Below, piece after piece: positions 59,448 to 64,000 of a DNA stretch of 64,000 nucleotides. This stretch comes from Sphingomonas hankyongi (lineage in GTDB: Bacteria; Pseudomonadota; Alphaproteobacteria; Sphingomonadales; Sphingomonadaceae), in contig NZ_JAMGBE010000003.1 in assembly GCF_023516575.1 (NCBI RefSeq), positions 124,001 through 188,000 on the forward strand, given 5' to 3'. Position 1 is the stretch's first letter. The number at the start of each line of letters is the position of its first letter. The notes under the pieces are model-generated. The model worked only from the letters and a program-made list of their open reading frames with translations, was not told the DNA's origin and did not search any database. Made by a program: the position numbers and the translations under genes.

Positions 59448-59980
59448 GCGCAAAGATGCCTGAGGCGGGGAATTTGGCCCGCAAGCGAGCAGGGCCTGTA
59501 GCGACTGTCCAGCTCGTTGGAGAGGACGAGATCCCATCCGTCGCGGCAAGCGCCGGTCGAGCCTGGCAGGCAGAAGGCGAAAGTATCTTCGATCTGGCCG
59601 GCGAATGCCCGCGATTGAAGCGTGGAAAAACCGACGGTGCCGAAGCTCGCCTGGTGAAACAACACGGAGAAGCCGTCCATTTCGCGCCGAAACAGCGGCT
59701 GCACCGCTTCTGGCGTGACGTCGCGGGGCGCAAAGCCGGTCCCGCCAGTCGAGATGATCACGTCGACCGATTCGTCCTCGACCCAAAGGCGGATATGCTT
59801 GCGTATCGCGTCCACTTCATCCTTCACGATGACCTTGGCGGCGAGTTCATGACCGGCTGTCATTAAGCGCTCCGCCAATAATGCTCCGGACTTGTCGGAC
59901 CGCTCATCGCGCGTATCCGAGATGGTCAGCACCGCAATCCTAAGCGGATAGAAAGTCAGCTTTTCGTCAATTCCAGCCAA
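59444..59980 (-). CDS. moaB: Molybdopterin adenylyltransferase-type protein
   Basis: This 178-residue MoaB/Mog-fold protein has LTISDTRDERSDKSG near residue 15, ISTGGTGFAPRDVTPEA near 75 and FCLPGSTGACRDGW near 136. MoaB or MogA adenylates molybdopterin before metal insertion by MoeA. It starts three bases after the moaE stop and overlaps moaC. Confidence 0.93.
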   Translation of the reverse strand: MAGIDEKLTFYPLRIAVLTISDTRDERSDKSGALLAERLMTAGHELAAKVIVKDEVDAIRKHIRLWVEDESVDVIISTGGTGFAPRDVTPEAVQPLFRREMDGFSVLFHQASFGTVGFSTLQSRAFAGQIEDTFAFCLPGSTGACRDGWDLVLSNELDSRYRPCSLAGQIPRLRHLCA

Positions 59981-59983
59981 ATC

Positions 59984-60442
59984 TCACTCCCAACGCCCGC
60001 GATCGGCATAATCCGCCTCGGTCGGCTCGATCCAGCGAGAACCGCTCGGGCCTTCTTCGCGCTTCCAGAACACGGCCTCCGTCTTGAGCCGGTCCATCAA
60101 ATAGTCGGCAGCTTCGAACGCAGCACGCCGATGCGGCGACGACGCAGCAGCGAACACTATCGGTTCTCCCGGCATCAGATCACCGCAGCGATGAACGACG
60201 CGCACGTGGCTGACGGCGAAGCGCTCAAGCGCATCGGAGGCAATATCCTCGAGCGATTTGGCCGTCAGACGAGGATGGTGCTCGAGGACAAGGGTCTTCA
60301 CGGGTTCGCCGCTCTTCGTGGCATCTCGCGCTAGACCAATAAAACTAACAACGGCGCCATCGCCGGCCGCGTCGCGAGTTAGTTCCGCCAGTTCAGCGGC
60401 CGGATCGAATGGATCGGGATCAAGGCGCGCCCTGGCTGTCAT
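59984..60442 (-). CDS. moaE: Molybdopterin synthase large subunit
   Basis: The ATG at 60442 shares one base with the moaD stop (TGATG); a GTG one codon earlier is possible. The 152 residues contain GAVVSFIGLARD, LEHHPRLTAKSLEDIA, VHRCGDLMPGEPIV, SSPHRRAAFEA and the catalytic-lysine end VFWKREEG. With MoaD it adds sulfur to cyclic pyranopterin monophosphate. Confidence 0.94.
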   Translation of the reverse strand: MTARARLDPDPFDPAAELAELTRDAAGDGAVVSFIGLARDATKSGEPVKTLVLEHHPRLTAKSLEDIASDALERFAVSHVRVVHRCGDLMPGEPIVFAAASSPHRRAAFEAADYLMDRLKTEAVFWKREEGPSGSRWIEPTEADYADRGRWE

Positions 60443-60684
60443 CACCCTCCCGAGACTGGCGCGAGAAATTCGATCGATTCCCTTGGCGATACAATGTGGG
60501 TGTCCGGAACGATCGTATCGCCTACGCAGGCGAGCACCCGCTTATTCGCCAGCGGTTCACGAGCTTGCGGGCATTCCGCGGCGAGCCGGTCGCGCAGCTC
60601 CGCCACCGTGCAGGGCGCGTCCATGTGCAGATCCCTCTCGGTTCCGAGCAAGTCTGCTAGTTTGCCGTAGGATCGAACCTTCAC
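60442..60684 (-). CDS. moaD: Molybdopterin synthase sulfur carrier subunit
   Basis: This 80-residue ubiquitin-like protein ends in the required GG (APVSGG), which carries the thiocarboxylate. The start is a GTG (60684) preceded by AAGGTG. It is first gene of the moa operon and is preceded by a structured leader and an FNR-type box at 60925-60938. Confidence 0.93.
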   Translation of the reverse strand: MKVRSYGKLADLLGTERDLHMDAPCTVAELRDRLAAECPQAREPLANKRVLACVGDTIVPDTHIVSPRESIEFLAPVSGG

Positions 60685-60767
60685 ATCGTCACCTTAGCCC
60701 TTACGACATTGTCCGCTGCGGCGATTTCTGCTTGCGCGCGCTTGGCGTCAATAACTGCGTGGAGAAC

Positions 60768-60887
60768 GAAAGCCCCAGCCAAGGGGACACTCCGGGCTGG
60801 AGCTTTCGCACGCGCTGTCCGCCGGAAGTCTTTCGACGGTTGGAGAGAGTCCGGACGATGTGGGATGGGTCAGTGTCGTCCGAACTC
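60768..60887 (-). ncRNA. Structured 5' leader of the moaDEBC-moeA operon (candidate riboregulator)
   Basis: Two strong stems lie in the predicted leader: a 12-pair stem with arms 60876-60887 and 60847-60858 (17-base loop), and a 13-pair stem with arms 60795-60807 and 60768-60780 (14-base loop). Each is interrupted only by one G-U type pair, which suggests RNA rather than DNA structure. About 80 bases then remain to the moaD start. Molybdenum cofactor riboswitches precede moa operons in other proteobacteria; membership in that class is not established here. Confidence 0.5.
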
Positions 60888-60924
60888 CTCGTGCGCTTAG
60901 TCAACCGAAACTGGTCGTCGATCG

Positions 60925-60938
60925 ATGATTCAAATCAA
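60925..60938. promoter_or_regulatory. FNR-type box upstream of the moa operon
   Basis: ATGAT-TCAA-ATCAA matches nine of ten FNR positions. Placed at -41.5 it predicts transcription from about 60890, exactly in front of the first leader hairpin. The rest of 60939-61105 shows no gene. Confidence 0.7.
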
Positions 60939-61105
60939 TTCAGCCGCCGGCGGCGGATCTCGACAAAACAGGAGTGGCACTGTGCGCTTTGGAAGCGTCA
61001 TGAGGCTCGAATTAGCTTTTCGTCCGGCATTCCTCGTCAGATCCCCGCGTAAGCTTGATGCCTCCCCATCACTGGCTGGGCGCCGCGATGAGGAGGCTCG
61101 AAAAT

Positions 61106-63076
61106 TCAGCGGGCGATTACCGGACTCGCCGAGTTCTTGATTGGCTTCAGATAGCGGTCGAACCATTCGATCGTCCGCTTCAGCGCGTCGGTCTGGTGCT
61201 CCCGTTTTGTGAATCCGTGACCTTCATCCGGGTAAAAGATGGTTTCAACTACGTTGCCTTGACTCTGTAGCCGGCTTGCAACGATCTCCGCTTGGTTGCG
61301 AGGCACTCGCGGGTCATTCGCGCCTTGCAGGGACAGGAGTGGCGCCTTCGCCCGGTTGAGGTACGTCAGCGGCGACGAAGCCTTGTAGACATCCGCGTTG
61401 TTCACCGGGTCGCCCAACAATCCCTTCTGATATTGCTGCAGGAAGGGCTCGGATCCTTTCCAAAGCGCGAACCAGTCGTTGATTCCATAGGACTGAACCG
61501 CGGCGGCGAACTCTTCAGGAGTACGGCCGATAGCCATCAGGGCCATGAAGCCGCCGTAGGATTCACCTGTGATCCCGACACGATTCGGATCGACATAGCC
61601 GCTGTCGACTAGGAAGCGCTTTGCGGCGACGACGTCCTTCAGGTCGCCGCCTCCGAGATCCATTCGATTCGCATTCTGGAATGCGGACCCATATCCCGTC
61701 GAACCACGAAAGTTCGGAGCGATCGTGACGTATCCGCGACTGGCGAGTGCCGCCGCGTTGCGGTTAAAGCCGTCTTGCGCCTGCCCTGTGGGTCCTCCGT
61801 GCGGAAGCACGACGGCAGGATTGTTGCCGTCGCGCTTGAGATTGGCGGGCATGGTGACGATCGCGCTTACGAGGGTCCCGTCGAAGCTTCGGAACGTCAC
61901 TACCTCCGATTTGGGAAGCGATGTTGCGTCGACGCTCGCCATGGCCAGATGGGTGATCTTTCTCGGCTCGGCATCGGTCTGGAGGTCGACGACATATAGT
62001 TCAGTTGGCGTGTCGGCACCGGCGTGGGTTGCGAGCATATGCCGCGAGTCCGGACTGAACGCCTTGGCACCGATTGTTCCATTGCGCCCCGGCGGAAGCG
62101 GCAGCGGACGTTCGGCACCCGACGCCATGTCGACTGCGCTCAGGGACGACCGGCCATCTTCGTTCGTGCGGACGATCATCGTCGTTCCATCAGGAGTGAC
62201 GTCAGTTGCTGTCTGCTCCCAGGGCGTGCGCTTCAACCACCGCCATTTGCCTGTCGTCGCGTCAAGTAGGGCTGCGCGCGTCTGTCCCGACCCTTCGTTG
62301 GTGGACGCTGCGACGATCCGTCCGTCGGCAGAAGCGCCCGCAGCGCTGAACTGGACACCTTGCTTTTGGGCGACCGCAACGGCCCTTCCGCTCGCGACGT
62401 CGATTTTCCAAACACTGCTGTCCATCGTCTTCGCGCTCTCGCGAATGGCGATCAGCGACCGACCTGCCTCATTCCACGCTACCACGCCCCATCGAACGCC
62501 TTCTTCAGATTCGTGCGTGAGCTGGCGCACGGCCCCGCTTGCGACGTCGAGCAGTGCGATGTCCGAATATGGATCTTCCTCGCGCTTGGAAACGAAGGCG
62601 ATTGAACGGCCGTTCGGAGAGACCACAGGAGACTGCTCATCGATGTTGTCCGTTTTCGTCAGGTTGCGTGGCTCGCCGCCGGAGGTCGGAACCGCTAAGA
62701 GGTCGTGTATCTCATCCCCGCCCTTGTCCTGCATGAAGTAAAGAGTCGCCCCGTCAGGGGAGACTGCGAGACCTTCCTGGACGTCATCGGATTGGGTGAG
62801 CTGGACTGGCCAGCTTCCTGACGCATCAATTCGCCAGATGTTGAAACGGCCGGTCAGGTTGGTGCTAATAAATATGCGCCGGCCATCCGCGCTGAACACG
62901 GCGTCACGGATTCCACGCGACACGGCGAGGTCGTCCAGCGGCACCGGACGCGCATTGGGATTGATTGGCGAGATTAGCGACCGCGGATCGGTGACTGGTC
63001 GATTGGGCGTTACAATTTGCGCTTCCACCGCCGACGTGGTGAGCAACAGGGCAGTGGCCATCGCGAGCTTCTTCAT
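61106..63076 (-). CDS. S9 family prolyl oligopeptidase-type serine peptidase
   Basis: This 656-residue protein has a signal peptide (LAMATALLLTTSAVEA). An N-terminal beta-propeller with PD40-like repeats (SPDGATLYFM, SPNGRSIAFVSK) covers about 45-380, and a C-terminal alpha/beta-hydrolase domain follows. The catalytic triad is Ser506 (GESYGG), Asp588 (GANDPRVP) and His620 (DEGHGF). It cleaves short peptides, probably in the periplasm. It lies upstream of the moa operon on the same strand but is separated by 421 bases, so it is unlikely to be co-regulated. Confidence 0.93.
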   Translation of the reverse strand: MKKLAMATALLLTTSAVEAQIVTPNRPVTDPRSLISPINPNARPVPLDDLAVSRGIRDAVFSADGRRIFISTNLTGRFNIWRIDASGSWPVQLTQSDDVQEGLAVSPDGATLYFMQDKGGDEIHDLLAVPTSGGEPRNLTKTDNIDEQSPVVSPNGRSIAFVSKREEDPYSDIALLDVASGAVRQLTHESEEGVRWGVVAWNEAGRSLIAIRESAKTMDSSVWKIDVASGRAVAVAQKQGVQFSAAGASADGRIVAASTNEGSGQTRAALLDATTGKWRWLKRTPWEQTATDVTPDGTTMIVRTNEDGRSSLSAVDMASGAERPLPLPPGRNGTIGAKAFSPDSRHMLATHAGADTPTELYVVDLQTDAEPRKITHLAMASVDATSLPKSEVVTFRSFDGTLVSAIVTMPANLKRDGNNPAVVLPHGGPTGQAQDGFNRNAAALASRGYVTIAPNFRGSTGYGSAFQNANRMDLGGGDLKDVVAAKRFLVDSGYVDPNRVGITGESYGGFMALMAIGRTPEEFAAAVQSYGINDWFALWKGSEPFLQQYQKGLLGDPVNNADVYKASSPLTYLNRAKAPLLSLQGANDPRVPRNQAEIVASRLQSQGNVVETIFYPDEGHGFTKREHQTDALKRTIEWFDRYLKPIKNSASPVIAR

Positions 63077-63344
63077 TTGGTGTTCCCCTTGGGATGTGTG
63101 GCTGGACGCTCAACCGGCTGGTTGGCGCGAACAGCCACTCAAGAGGTGTGCCAAAACATGGAAACGCACGTTTTCCGCTGTTTCTTCGCCCATGCACAGA
63201 GCAGGATAGCGAGGCTCCACGGGTGTTGTCGCCATTTCTTGGGGCAAGCTCTGGCGCAATCCGCTAACTGTCGGGCGAGAGCTAATGTTTCTAAAAGCTG
63301 ATCCTGCCGATGGCAGCAATGGGTGGAAAACGGACATCAGTCTC
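63077..63344. other. Intergenic region without a supported gene
   Basis: This lies between the S9 peptidase start and the SulP stop. Only overlapping short frames without protein-like composition occur, and no clear terminator or promoter was identified. Confidence 0.4.
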
Positions 63345-64000
63345 TTAGAGCTGAGATCGGTCTGAAGGTGCCCATTCTTCAGGTTCGACATCCTTGCGGA
63401 TGAGGCGAAGGGCCAAGCCGGCAACTGTTCCCACTGCAATGGCAATGGTCAGGTCAGTAACGACTGTCAGGATCATCGTCAGGAAAAGCAGGGTGCGATC
63501 CCCTGTTCGCAATCTAAACCGCTCCCCCCAGCGATGGGGTTCGCTCATGACCCATGAAGTCACGATGAGCAGGCCCGCCAAGGCTGGCATTGCAAGATAG
63601 CCGCAGAGCCAGCCTGCCCCGAGCGTGATGAGCAGGATGGCTAGCGCATGGATAATCCCGGCAATGGGTGTCTCGCCACCAGCCCGCACGTTGGTCGCCG
63701 TACGGGCGATGGCGCCGGTTGCAGGCAAGCCACCAAACAAGGGGGAGGCAATGTTTGCCGCGCCTTGCGCGAGCAGCTCGGCGTTCGAGCGATGACGTCC
63801 GCCAATCATGCGGTCCGCGACGATGGCCGAAAGGAGCGATTCGACGGCGGCCAAGAAGGCGATGACAAAGGCGGAAGGCAGCAAGGCACTGATCCTGGCG
63901 ATGCTCACAGGCGGTAGCGAAGGTGCCGGCAAGCCGGCGGGTAGCAAGCCGAAGCGCGAGTAAATGGTGTCGACGGGCAAAGCGAACAGAGCGATCGCAG
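63345..64000 (-). CDS. SulP family anion permease, C-terminal part (partial)
   Basis: The frame stays open to the window edge, so the start is missing; at least 217 residues are visible. AFLAAVESLLSAIVADRMIGGRHRSNAELLAQGAAN is the conserved SulP stretch (shown here in part: SNAELLAQGAAN), followed by several membrane helices. The protein stops about 20 residues after the last helix (LIRKDVEPEEWAPSD), without the STAS domain that usually ends SulP transporters. Sulfate, bicarbonate or another anion may be the substrate. Confidence 0.85.
   Translation of the reverse strand, partial: AIALFALPVDTIYSRFGLLPAGLPAPSLPPVSIARISALLPSAFVIAFLAAVESLLSAIVADRMIGGRHRSNAELLAQGAANIASPLFGGLPATGAIARTATNVRAGGETPIAGIIHALAILLITLGAGWLCGYLAMPALAGLLIVTSWVMSEPHRWGERFRLRTGDRTLLFLTMILTVVTDLTIAIAVGTVAGLALRLIRKDVEPEEWAPSDRSQL

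Noticed and set aside
60701-60904. 67-codon open frame upstream of moaD
   Set aside because: Its composition is not protein-like, and it coincides with the two leader hairpins.

Overview
The window looks like a GC-rich chromosome segment of an alphaproteobacterium, most likely a sphingomonad. This is inferred from gene content: a FecI/FecR/TonB-receptor set, a BapA-like aminopeptidase, a cyoABCD quinol oxidase, an FnrL-type regulator and NarK-fusion/narGHJI organisation. No rRNA or intact tRNA gene was seen.

Left part (1-15366). The tail of a phosphate acetyltransferase and ackA (acetate metabolism) are followed on the minus strand by an ECF sigma factor, FecR anti-sigma and FecA-type receptor set. 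Divergent from this set is a 2400-residue repeat-rich autotransporter, which is convergent with an M16 protease.

Catabolic block (15410-24794). Six plus-strand genes are joined by stop/start overlaps: class III aminotransferase, trimethylamine-dehydrogenase-like flavoprotein, DmpA/BapA-type P1 aminopeptidase, aldehyde dehydrogenase, CoA-transferase A subunit, and a secreted propeller-PHP hydrolase. Together they suggest uptake-side peptide cleavage followed by deamination and oxidation of amino acids or amines. On the minus strand lie cyoABCD, an enoyl-CoA hydratase and a small conserved protein.

Mobile region (29935-36152). The 3' half of a tRNA-Lys(CTT) gene marks an integration site next to a complete P4-type integrase, an AlpA-like regulator, ten copies of an 11-12 bp repeat in both orientations, and a copper-resistance operon (membrane protein, His/Met-rich periplasmic protein, P1B ATPase).

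Anaerobic block (36171-60684). It contains NnrS, B12-dependent ribonucleotide reductase, oxygen-independent coproporphyrinogen oxidase, MoaA, a NarK1-NarK2 fusion, narGHJI with a PpiC-type isomerase and two small proteins, an FNR-type regulator, a porin, a TauE/SafE exporter, mobA, and moaDEBC-moeA. Six FNR-type boxes lie in front of these genes, so the block reads as one oxygen-controlled regulon for nitrate respiration and its molybdenum cofactor. No nitrite reductase is present here. A structured leader of about 200 nt precedes moaD. The window ends with an S9 peptidase and the 3' part of a SulP transporter.
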